Of a DNA stretch of 64,000 bases, positions 50,440 through 61,600 are shown in pieces. Each line of letters starts with the position of its first letter. Positions within the stretch are counted from its first letter, which is position 1. Origin of the DNA: Haliclona indistincta (taxonomy: Eukaryota > Porifera > Demospongiae > Haplosclerida > Chalinidae); contig OZ024788.1 of NCBI GenBank assembly GCA_964017065.1, forward strand, positions 6,701,182 to 6,765,181, in the 5' to 3' direction. The notes below the pieces were generated by a model, which was given only the letters and a program-made list of their open reading frames with translations, had not been told where the DNA came from and searched no databases. The translations under genes were made by a program, and so were the position numbers.

Positions 50440-50500
50440 AGTTTAGTGTTGTCAGCTAGCTTTGCCGTTCAAAACAACTTACTCAGCAGTCAGCAGATTT
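50440..50500 (-). promoter_or_regulatory. Upstream block conserved between ROCO copies B and C
   Basis: The plus-strand text gttgtcagctagctttgccg ttcaaaacaacttactcagc closely matches ctgtcagctaaaatcaccga tcaaaacaactaactcagc at 63958-63998, about 120-160 bp upstream of each start. Conservation outside coding suggests promoter or 5' untranslated sequence. Confidence 0.5.
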
Positions 50501-51362
50501 TGATTGTTTATATAACTAAAATATTGATTACCATGTGAGGAAGCATGGAATGGGTACGATACCATATAAACTATGTATAGAATATTCATAATTCATACCA
50601 GAACTAATTACTGGAAATGCCAGAACGATGCATACTTTACTCTGACTTTGCAGACAAAATTCATCAGCTGCTACATTTTGATGACTCGGTCAATTAACTT
50701 GTAGATGAATCGTTGGTACATGTCAGTTGTTTTTTTTTTTCATTGAGTTCAAATATTCTTTTTCACAGATTAGTGGACGATTGATGGTCAATGCTATGCA
50801 TCCGCAATTTCATCTACAGAATATTCAGCCAATGACTGCAAAAAATTGAACACTCAGCTATCAAAACCATTCTCAGGCTATCAGAGAACTGCAACACTAT
50901 CAGCAGAAGGCCTCATCAGCTAGACATGAGACTTCACTATTGCATAAATTCATTGTATAAACTATAAATATTCTGAATTTTGAACCATGACAAAAGATAA
51001 GCACAATTTAAGTCCACTTGCATGTACCTTGACCTTAAAGGGCTTTTTGTACACTGGTATTACACTATCAATAGCATCTATTCTAGTGTAGGGGTGTCGA
51101 TTACGCACTTGCCTTGGCTGACATGACACTTGCCTTGGCTGACAGGGGTCAGGAGCACAACACTCACTCGAGACTTACAATTTTCATATTTTTAATGCCA
51201 TAGACTCATACAGTGTGGCCTGAGAACAAAGCGTTCTTCAATGAATGGTATTTCACTCTCATTGCAGACCACCCAGTCCCTTGTCACTTACAGAGAAGAA
51301 CCGAGCAAGTTCAAATTTCCCGCTAATAAATGGTTGGGGTTAAATATTTCTGGTCATGCAAC
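50501..51362. other. Head-to-head spacer between ROCO copy B and ITFG2
   Basis: No coding seen. About 51145-51190 (gtcaggagcacaacactcac tcgagacttacaattttcat) is repeated with slight change at 51469-51505 within the first ITFG2 intron, a short direct duplication of the exon 1 border. Confidence 0.45.
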
Positions 51363-54300
51363 ATGATGCGCTCCGTGTCCTTTGTTGATCGCGTGGAGCT
51401 GGACTTCTCTGGCAACCACTTTTCACACGCACTCGCCTTGGCTGACGTGGATGGTGATGGGGTGAGGTGTCAGGAGCACAACACTGACTCGAGACTTACA
51501 ATTTTAGCTGTTTCTAATAATATATAATGTAATATTATCGGTTGTTGAATATTGTCTCTACCCATACAGCTAAATGAGCTGGTCTTGGGTAATGTGGAGG
51601 GTACACTGGCTGTTTTTAAAGGAAGCGACAGTAGGAAACCATGGAGACTAGCTAGAGGCCTTGGAACAGTGAGTAACTTCATTACTAGTAGAGTAATTGA
51701 CTAAACTTCGTCCGGTATCAATAATCGGCAATCCGTATGCCGAGAGAAAAAAGACTTTCCAGTTCGTGACTGTATGTTTTAAGAGCTTTTCATGTCCCTA
51801 TAAAGTAGTGATAATAATAAGCGCTGACCTTTCCCAGAGACGTAACTGTGATACAAAGGAAGACGCTGACAATTAATATCAATCTTCGTCATACAGGGAC
51901 TTAACTCCGTCTTTGTGATATATTGCTAAGGCGCAGCTGGCGCTGCTAACAAAAACACTTGCATGCAACTCCCACTAGTTAGCTCTACAAGGAAGCACAA
52001 CGGCGCCAAACTGCAAAGCGTCCTCTTCCTGTAAGGCATGACGAATTTACGAGCGAAAATTGCTGACTATGCTGTTTTATGTCCAAAATATTAGTGAGAA
52101 GATTATAATTTTTAATGATTGAGGATTTGAAAGTGCTGAATAATAGTTCAGATCTTCCTGTTGACACTGTAAAATCAATAAACATGATTGTTTGAGGCTC
52201 CTCTTATTGACGTAGTGGTGTTACACGTACTCAGCGAAGAATGAAGTCGAAGACTTCTGTTGGTAAATTGAAAATAATTGTTAACCAAACTTATCATGTG
52301 ATATGTGCTGGTCAGACTCAGACAGCTCTAGTGGTCTAGCTCTAGCTCTAGACACGTACTCAGCGAGGAATGAAGTCGAAGATTTCTGTTGGTATGTTGA
52401 AATTAATATCATATTATATGTGCTTGTCAGATTCAGACAGCTCTCGACTAGTGGTGTTACACGTCATACTCAGCGAGGAATGAAGTTGAAACCTCCTGTT
52501 GGTATGTTGAAATTGTTAACCAAAATATCACTACTTGTATACACATGCAGATTCAGACCTAAACTATACAAGACCATGTTAATAAGAGGAGGTACATAAT
52601 AATAAAATTATCCTCAAGCAATCATGTTTATTGATTTTTACAGTTGTCAACAGGAAGATCTGAACTATTATTCAGCACTTTCAAATCCTCAATCATTAAA
52701 AATTATAATCTTCTCACTAATATTTTTGACATAAAACAGCATAGTCAGCAATTTTCGTTCGTAAATTCGTCATGCCTTACAGGAAGAGGACGCTTTGCAG
52801 TTTGGCGCCGTTGTGCTTCCTTGTAGAGCTAACTAGTGGGAGTTGCATGCAAGTGTTTTTGTTAGCAGCGCCAGCTGCGCCTTAGCAATAAATCACAAAG
52901 ACGGAGTTAAGTCCCTGTATGACGAAGATTGATATTAATCGTCAGCGTCTTCCTTTGTATCACAGTTCTGTCTCTGGGAAAGGTCAGCGCTTATAATTAT
53001 CACTACTTTATAGGGACATGAACAGCTTGTAAAACATATAGTCGCTTACTCGAAAGTCTTTTTTCTCTCGGCATACGGATTGCCGATTATTGATACCGGG
53101 CGAAGTTTAATCAATTACTCTACTCGACTAGTACATGTAACTGCTGACAACAAACAGTCGATCAAGTCTAGCTACAATTTGTGTCCGTGCTCATGATATG
53201 GCTGTTGTGAATCTCGAGCAAACAGGAGCAATTCGCCGATACCTTTGGGTGTTAGTCATCTCTTGGGGGCTCTCTATCATGGACAAACGTAGATATATGG
53301 AAAAGTTGAAAAAGATGGTTCCAGAGCCATATAGCAAATACCTGGTAGTAAAGTGTATTCGACACTTCTAGGATCTTTGGAGTGATTGCAGGCTGAGAAA
53401 CAGATAGCTGGACGTTTCGATGAAACGGGCACTGGAAGTCGCGAGTGTGAGTTTTGACTCCAATCAAGTTGCTCTTATCAGTACTTTTCGGAGCTTGTAT
53501 CCGCATGGCATCACACAAGAACTCATAAAAATTGTGTTCCACGCTTTTCTTGACGTCTTTGTAGCAAAAGTGTACCAGTAGGGCTCAAAAATGGCGGTTT
53601 ATGAATTTTTTTCCATAGAATTATTTCGGTCAACTATTAGCGCCCAACCGGTCTATAGTAACTCTTCAATGTTTACCTATGTGATTTTTATTCAGATCAC
53701 ATGTGTTGGGATCGGTGGAATCATTAATAGGAGTCGTGTAAGACATTTGTACTGATGATGTAATGTGACTGTTTGTTGTTTCTAGATCGAGCTGGCATGT
53801 ATAACTGCAGCAGGTCGCTGCCATATCTTCAGTGTCTATGAAAGTGTCTCAAGAGCAAAAACAGTAAGACGAGTTTACTACTACTATGAGAGACTCTTTT
53901 TTCTTTCATTCACTCTCCCTCCCTCAGAGCAGTACTAGTAGCAATGTCAGCACCAAGGACTCGCCCGCTAAATCTCTTCTCCCTGTTCACTCTCAAGTTC
54001 TTCTTCCTAACATAAAAGTCATGTTAGTCGCTGGAATTGGTGAGCAAGACGCTATTCTAAAAATCTCAATGTCAGCTTGTGTGCAAAGAGTGATTGGCAT
54101 CAAAAGTACATGTAGCTTTGACAATAATAGGTTGTGCGTGTGACGTCACGAATCACACACACGTGATGCACACGGCCATTTTGAGTGTCAACTGCAAGAA
54201 ACAACATGCTCTGCTCTCGTTTGTAATCTGCACCACTCAGTATAGTAAAGAAATTAAAAAGATTTCTATCGAAATCAAAAGGATGTAGTGATGAAGAAAT

Positions 54301-57300
54301 CTACCACTGGTTCACAATGTAAACCAACAAGGAACAAGCATAGAATGGTAACACGATTGACTTGCTAACAGACCATTCGTGTTACCATTCTATGCTTGTT
54401 CCTTGTTGGTTTACATTGTGAACCAGTGGTAGATTTCTTCATCACTACATCCTTTTGATTTCGATAGAAATCTTTTTAATTTCTTGTTTGTGTCCTTTTT
54501 TCTTTTTAGTGAAGTGCAGTTCAATATCATGCATGTACGGAGAAGTCTTTGTTTCCACCATTAGTTTAGTATTCCTGTTGTTGATGGCTTTTCTTAAAGT
54601 TGTAGCTAAAATTGTTAAGCTGTACGTATCAGGTCCGCCTACGCATGCATGCAGTGCATACGAGCCCCGCCCACACTTGTTTGTAGACGGTTATAATTAT
54701 CTGGCAAGTGCAGAATGGCGATCCTACACGAGCTTACCGTTCTTCGAAGACTCCAGGCAAATGCCGGGTCACTGGTGTGTGTTCTCCGTGATAGTGATCC
54801 ACACGGCGCAGCGATACTTTAGCTGCTTGGTCACGTGCGCTACCCATTGTTTGGTCACGTGCGTATTGCGCAATCACAATAATGGCGTCTAACACTAAGC
54901 TGACAATGGATCACGATCGAGAAATCGCTGAACTTAGATCGCCGTTACGCTAAAAACAAAGCTCAAAAGGCACATGCCAGGAGAATTTCACGACTGTTCG
55001 TGGATGTTTTGGTCTCGGCACTGCTCACGTAAAGGCGCTAGGCGAGTGGAAGAAAGAAGAAAGAAGAATAAGAAAACGAAGATGACGAAACTCGATTTTC
55101 ACCGTTTCCAGGTTCGTTACTTTAGTAACAATTTCGAGCAATCTCCTTGCTACTGTAAGATGGGGCAACGTCAGAGAGCAGATCTAAGTGTCTAAAGACG
55201 TATAAAATTCAACACCAGGCGAAATATCAGCGTTTGAATGCTAATACATTGTATGTAGCCGCCATCTTGTTTTCTCGTTCATCCCTACATAGGGAGTCAC
55301 TACCGTGCCTCCCTAACACTACCGTGCCTCCCTAATAGCTATCTTGCTTAGTACCAGGGCTAAACAGAAGACGAAGCAAATAAGTGCGGCAGAGCAAGAA
55401 TAGCATAGTCTACAGCTTACAAACGAGAGCAGAGCATGTCCTTTCTTTGAACAGACGTTTCAGTGGCCAGCTTCGCTCGTACAGTACGTACTAGTCCTTG
55501 TAGTCTACACCACATCAAAGCAGTGTTGTAGAACGGCTTCAACCATCTGGAGACTGGATACAGTACCTCGAGCAGAGGCAAGTGCTACCGTTCCACGAGA
55601 GAGCCCTTACTTGGTGCATACAGCTAGTAGTATTCTTGTATTCCACCTAGCAGTGCTTGTTTGCACCATAACGTGAATGTACAGCTTTATCTAGCTATCA
55701 AAAATGCTTTGAGTACTTCTTGTCTTTTCACTCAAAATGGTGTCATAGCAACGGTTACTAAAACGAAAAATGTGCGTCAAAGTTGTTATGTGATGCTCCT
55801 CTATACTGATAATTGTTTATTCTTTGACTAAAACAAGTTATTTGCAAGTAAAATTTTCGCAATTTTCACAAAAATACAATTTCGTTTCCCTCTATATGCG
55901 GCAACACCTCATTTATTATAATTTTTTTAGCATGTTGAAAAATATTTTTATGTGATTGCTCTCTCTCTCTCTCTCTCTCTCTCTCTAGCTGAGGATGGTA
56001 GGGAGGAGTTGTTTGTAGGTCACACTGATCGTGTGGTGAGAGTGTATCGCTGGGATGCTGCTTCTCAATCACTGATAACTAAACAGAAAATCTCACTCGA
56101 CAATCAGGTGTGAGCATGATACAAAAATTAATAGTGGTTTTGTGTTTGCATAAAATTTTCAAGTGCTTCCTAAGTGAATTTGGTGAAATAACGTCGTGTC
56201 TTACAAGGTCTCATCGTTTTTCAAAATTGTCTACCGTATAGCGGGAAATTTTCGCGAAGCACAGGCTATTCGTGAAAATATTATCCGCGAATGCTGCACG
56301 AATGTCTTGTTTTTTGTTCACAAAGAAAGGGCAATAGCGCTGATTCGCGAAAATAATTATTATTCGCGAAATGCTCTATCTCGCGCATTCGCGAAAATTT
56401 TCTCCCACGGAAATATTCCGCTATACGGTATGTTTTCTCTCATCAAGCACGATGTTAACAAATGTTGTTTTTGTCTACAGATCGGGTCTCTGTCAGTGAG
56501 CACAACAAGTGCTAATGTAGACCAGTTGTTGGTATCACAGGCAGGAGGCACCTATATACCACTGTGTTATACCAGAGAGGAGGAGGGAGGGGAACCCAGG
56601 CTCACTCAGGGACAGACCGTTGGTCGAGTACAGAGGAACAGCCAGTCCTCGTCCACTGAGGTGATTGGTGACCTGCACACCCACGAGGATTTCGTGGAGG
56701 GAGCCAGTCATTGCAATACAGTAGCTCTCTGCACACTAGATGGTAAGCATAGAGTCTCTGTAAGCTGTGCAGGGCATGACATTTTTGATCTCAATTTCTA
56801 AAAGTTGTTTGAATAGCATTAAAATTTTGAGTTATGCCTTTACACTTGGTCTTTCCTGTAGGGTCCATCAAGTTGATCAAGGATGAACGCAAAGTCTGGG
56901 AGCACCAGGTGGACCACAGTCTCTTCTCCATTGCTAAACTGGACATCACAGTAAGCAGCGTCCTTTAAAAATACCTACAACCATTAGTTACATTATTTTT
57001 GACTTGCGAAGTATAGTCTACCGTAGTTCAAGTAAGTTTCATGATCTCTCTCACTGAAATTGTTGAATTTTTTTGATAAAAATTAAATTCAGTACAGGTG
57101 TATTTGTTCTTGTACTACATGTACTGTGTACTCCTTCATCTTCTAAATAGTGGCATAGTGGTGATTTTTGACATTGTACATAATTTTATGCAGCTGTGGT
57201 CTAAAATTTTATTGTACTTTTTTGTCTGACAGAAAGATGGACAGGATGAAGTGGTGGTGTGTGCGTGGGATGGTACCACCTATATTCTAGATCATTTGAG

Positions 57301-57718
57301 AAACGTTGTGCGATTCAAGTTTGAGGACAACGTTTGTGCATTTTGTGCAGGCAAGTTAGGGCACGCACAGGCAACCTAGTACAACACATTCCTTTCATTC
57401 ACAGGTTTATTTGGATTTGGTTCAGAACATAACAAGCACTGTCTCATTTACACTAACTTTTCTGGAAAAATCTTTATTTATCACAACATCAATCTACCAT
57501 CTATCCCACCCTCGAATCTCATCACTACCATGGCAACTCAGGTCAGCAAGAAACACTCTATCATTACAGTAGACTTGCCTTTCTGTGTACTTTTATCAGT
57601 CCGAGTTTGTTTTGTATCTACTCAGAAATTGCCACTAGAATTCTCTCAGCTTCTTCAAAAACTTTCAGGTGAGATAGTTTTTGATGTACTCTCGGGGCTT
57701 CATTTTAACTTCTTTTGA
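51363..57718 (+). CDS. ITFG2: ITFG2, KICSTOR complex FG-GAP/propeller subunit
   Basis: ITFG2 belongs to KICSTOR, which brings GATOR1 to lysosomes and lets amino-acid loss silence mTORC1. Exons: 51363-51453 or so ([26 protein letters not shown]), 51571-51668 ([20 protein letters not shown]), 53695-53739 ([14 protein letters not shown]), 53787-53861 ([20 protein letters not shown]), 53928-54040, 55988-56107 ([20 protein letters not shown]), 56481-56741 (ends [10 protein letters not shown]), 56862-56950 ([20 protein letters not shown]), 57232-57350 ([20 protein letters not shown]), 57405-57541 and 57626 onward ([14 protein letters not shown]). ATGs at 51363 and 51366 are both possible; homology favours the second. 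The exon ending at 57350 uses a GC donor. The human protein has about 40 more residues; here the frame runs to a stop at 57718, or a last exon is missed. Two introns carry large palindromes. Confidence 0.93.
51691..53120. mobile_element. ~1.4-kb foldback element in ITFG2 intron, tandem repeats in the loop
   Basis: Left arm 51691-52212 and right arm 52574-53120 are inverse complements over about 500 bp; outer ends are gagtaattgactaaacttcg and cgaagtttaatcaattactc. The loop (52213-52573) holds three units of about 120 bp, each with tactcagcgaggaatgaagt and ttctgttggtatgttgaaat. Arms have small indels only, so the structure is fairly young or maintained. Confidence 0.9.
54244..54485. mobile_element. 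240-bp foldback MITE in ITFG2 intron
   Basis: Arms of about 110 bp are perfect or nearly so (aagaaattaaaaagatttct ... agaaatctttttaatttctt) with a loop of about 20 bp (cgattgacttgctaacagac). Its near-perfect symmetry suggests a recent insertion. Confidence 0.92.
55029..55200. repeat. Dispersed repeat shared with 11288-11440
   Basis: Same text as the repeat near 11.3 kb: aaggcgctaggcgag, cgattttcaccgtttccagg, gttcgttact and cagagagcagatctaa. It lies in the ITFG2 intron upstream of the exon at 55988. Confidence 0.5.
55962..55986 (+). repeat. (CT)12 used as a polypyrimidine tract in ITFG2
   Basis: A short pure CT run ends in ctctag, the acceptor of the exon coding [17 protein letters not shown]. 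Confidence 0.9.
56232..56430. mobile_element. MITE, TACCGTATAGCGGG...CCGCTATACGGTA, in ITFG2 intron
   Basis: Terminal inverted repeats taccgtatagcgggaaattt and aaatattccgctatacggta; internal ttcgcgaa-type palindromes. Same family as 27057-27260. The right end is about 50 bp before the acceptor of the exon at 56481. Confidence 0.85.
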
Positions 57719-57721
57719 ATT

Positions 57722-57932
57722 TAGCCAGCAGGGCTAGTAAACTTAATTTATAACTAGCCCAAAACTGTTTCTACTAGCCCAATGGAATAATTTTATGCTT
57801 TAATGAACTTGTTCCAGTCAAATTCTGCAGTAAGTCTACAAGTATCTCTAGCCAGCTGGGTTACCAACCTGTACATTTTACTAGCCCAAGCTAAATTTTA
57901 CTAGCCTCAGGCTAGTGCTAATTTGAAGCCCT
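57722..57932. repeat. Possible hAT-like MITE with ACTAGCCC repeats
   Basis: Begins near cagcagggctagtaaac and ends gctaatttgaagccctg, with several internal ctagccc/gggctag phrases. CAGGGC-type ends resemble hAT termini, but an 8-bp target duplication was not found. Confidence 0.4.
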
Positions 57933-57982
57933 GTGTACACTGTTCATATTGTCCATTGCATGACATTCTGCTTTTTTGTATA

Positions 57983-58365
57983 GCCTCGTCCCCAGTCCCT
58001 CAAATTTCAAAAGAGGGCCTGGTATACACTGACTGCGCACCCACGGGAAAACACGTGCGCATGATGAATTATTAATTACAGGAGTCGACCTCTCGCTGTT
58101 CCGCCTCGGTACACACCAACGACGGGAGCACAAAAGATAGAGCATCCTCAAACGACATCTCTGTATAAATGCTCTAGGAGGGGCTCGAGCGTAGCTGACC
58201 AGCAGCTGTTCACTGACAGTGAGCTGTATTATTTTACTACGTCATACATGGTACGGACGTGTACCGAACGTATCCTATTTTCCCAGAAAATCTGGGAAAT
58301 CTGGAGCATGCGCAGTCAGTGTATACCAGGCCCTCTTTTGAAATTTGAGGGACTGGGGACGAGGC
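57983..58365. mobile_element. 383-bp MITE with ~58-bp TIRs and TA target duplication
   Basis: Ends gcctcgtccccagtccctca and its complement tgagggactggggacgaggc. A TA dinucleotide flanks each end (57981-57982 and 58366-58367). The interior matches 637-1012 at the other end of the window (gctcgagcgta..gctgacc/atcagcagctgttcactgac, tacgtcata/ggtacggacgtgtaccga). TA duplication suggests a Tc1/mariner- or PIF-type origin. Confidence 0.9.
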
Positions 58366-58367
58366 TA

Positions 58368-58619
58368 CTTTTTTGTACAGATGACAAAAAGCAAGCATTT
58401 TTTAAAGTGTCTTTATGGTGTTTCTTGACTTAATTGCTGTAATCAAGAGTATTGTTATAATAATTTGGAATTTATCATGAGTTTTATAAGTGATTTGCGC
58501 ATGCATATAGCCTTCATTTTACTAGTAGAGCTCATTTTCACTCCAATAATTAAATCACTCCAATAATTACAAGTAATGTCAAATTTCATATGTATACATT
58601 CAAGCAATTCTTCTATAGT
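58368..58619. other. Intergenic, nothing recognised
   Basis: AT-rich spacer between the MITE and the stop of ROCO copy C. A short direct repeat ctccaataatta occurs at 58532 and 58558. Confidence 0.4.
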
Positions 58620-61600
58620 TTAAATCTTATATTTGTCTTCTAGCTCGTCAGCTATGTTGTTGTGGTTTAGTATCTTTGATCTCAGAGCTGCTACAATTTC
58701 TGAACAGTTTCTGTCTTTCGAAAGTTTGAACCATGATGCTAGCAATTCAATCATACATCTAGACATCTTCTTGTTTGTTCCCTCGATTTCGTCTAATTTG
58801 CTGGGTTCAAACCGAAGTTTTATTCCTAGTTCATACCAGTCTTTAACAACTGGGGCTAGTATATCAACCAGGTCACTAAGGTCATCCATGCCTGTTATAA
58901 GGATAATATTATAGTAATTTAATATTGTGTTTGTAATTTGACTCACTGATTGTTCTAAGCACCAGAACAACTGATCCAGCTGTTGCACCAGTTGGAGAAG
59001 CCTGTAAGATAATACAATAGCTTTTGTGGATTATTGCTTACTATTTCTTCCTACCTCCATTGCAATAGCTTTGTCACATTCAGTTGTTGTTACATGAAGT
59101 GATTTAACTCCTAATAATAACTAATGGTCATTTTTCACAGTAGAATGTAGGATTGTCTGGCTTACCTGAAACTAGCTGTGACTCATGTTCATCTCTGTGC
59201 TTCCTTTTTCTTATGTTACTTGCAGACTGAGAAAGTGGACTATGATTTAAAGCAGCATCGGGTACTGCCATATCTATAATCATTGGCTCCTCACACTCAG
59301 CGTGCTGTATAAACAAGCACATCATGATACATGTAAATGCACTCATTAGGTTTGGGCTATGCAACTTACTTTGTAAGACGAAAACCAAATTTTTTGTTTA
59401 GGCATCAAATCATGGACGTTGTCCTTAGAACAGGCAGGGTTGTTACACCACATCTTTTCTGGTCTTTCATTGTCAAGGCAGTTAGCAAACTGCTTGGTAT
59501 CGTCACTAATCTCTGGGCAAAGGAGTCGCAGATTTGCCTTTATGCCTTCTAAGTAGCTGAATTTTGTTTGCATAGCTTCAAATGCGGAAAGGAGCGTCTG
59601 TTTGATATCGATGCAGACCTCATTGCTTTCTTGATGAGCTTGCACTTGTATGTGGTTGAAGTGCAGTGTTAGCGTACAGCGAGCTATGGTTGTCTTATCG
59701 ATTATGAAAACAACTCTATTTTTGTATCGCTTTCTTTCGAGCATCCATTTCTTAGCTAGTTCAATGATAAGGCCTGTGAAGAACCCCATTGGAACGTATC
59801 CACATGAGAAGTGGATGAATAGCGGTGCTGGATTCATTGCATGCAATTCGAGTGATGTACTCTCTGTGTTGCTGTAATGAAGGAGGCAAGGCATGAAGAT
59901 AATAGACCCTTCGGATTCTGAAGGAACCTCTGTGATTAGGTTAAGATGCTTGAGTAATTCAATAATGTGGGAAGTCTGCAGTACTTTCCCACTGATTTTG
60001 TCAGATTGACAGATTCTGTGTAGAACTTCTCTTGATATCTCTCCTGTTTCACGAATACTTCGTGCTGTGTGTGGAGATTCACGAATATTAAAGGATTCAA
60101 CTACGAGAGAATTGATAGAAGCAAAGATGACACTTGGATTACAGATCACAATCTTGGCCATGCAGGGAACATCAGGAAAATAAAGGATTGTTCCGAAATG
60201 CTTGTGGAAGTACGAGAGAATTTGAGGCACATCTTTTGCTAATATTCCGCAGCGAGCTGCAAGATGAACACACTGGTTCATGGTGCAATAGCCTGACTTT
60301 TCATACTCGTATCGCAGAGCCAGATGGAACAGCAGCCAAGAGGTAGGGAGAGGCTTGCATGGAAAACGCCTAGCGACTTTGCGAATTATGTTTTGTAACT
60401 GCCGTATCTCATTTTTACTGCCAGTCAAATTATCGAGTGGAAAGATGTTTCTTTTCTTACCTGCAACCTCAAAGTTCTGTACTACATATGCTTTGAGAAA
60501 TTCAGTCTCCTGCAATGCTTTAAAAACCTTTTCCTCCAAATTATCGATCTCTTTTCTAGTTACCTCGTCTTGGTGTGTTCCAACCAGTATGGCGGCATGC
60601 TCTGTTGCTGTTCTGCATGTGCTAGTGAGTGTAGCTAGCACCTGGAAAAGCATCTGTAGTACAGTAAACTGTGATCGATATTCTATGGTCTGTGTTCCCT
60701 CTTCGGCATGTCGATAGACAACTGGATAAGGCTTCTCAAGTTCCTGTGCGAGATTTAGAAAGAGCAAGCTGAGGCCAGATCCTCCAAGAAGGACGGGAAG
60801 AATGTCCTGGTACTCAGGTTGACCTCCTGTATCCACTATGTTGAGAAGAGTGACATCTTCGAATTCAAAGAGATTCCTCATTTTCTTCCAACTTTTATTC
60901 TTTATTAGATTTTTGATATAGCGAGGATTAGATTGAGGTGGCAATGTCTGCTCTGCTGCTGCATCATGGTCAACACTGTACCCTTGTACAGGTTCTACAG
61001 GTACTTCAGAAACCTGTGTTAGTGAAGGAAGAGGTTTCTGCACTGCTGGAATAGCATTTGATTGACTTCCGGGTTCAACAAGTGAGCTACTGGATACATT
61101 TACTGAGGCTGTGAATTTGCTATTCTGTCCGGTTGCTGGCGAGGGTGGAGCTGGTGACGCTTGATCGTCATCATCAGGTTTGATAATGTACTGCACTATT
61201 AGTTGCAACTGTGAATCGAGATCCTGGCGACTCCATTCTTCATCATCTGCTATGAGGACAGGTAGTTGTTGGGCTGTGTTGTACAGAGGCACAGTGATTG
61301 GTGCATCTATTCCTGTACTAGGTAGTGGTGGTTGCCCTTGAAGATTCTCAATTTGGTTTGTTAGTCTCTTCATGGAACTTGTTTTCCCAACTCCAGGAGC
61401 TCCATATAGGCCACACCTGACCACTCTCATGGGTATTGAGCCCTCTTCTATTATGTTGGTTTCCATTTGCTGCAAAATATCCTCTTCATCTAGTAACAAT
61501 CAATAAGAAATAATATTTATGAGATGTTTCTTTTCATTCCATAATAAATATTATTATTACCTTTATTCGAAAAAAGTGATATAGGTTGCAATATGTTAAC

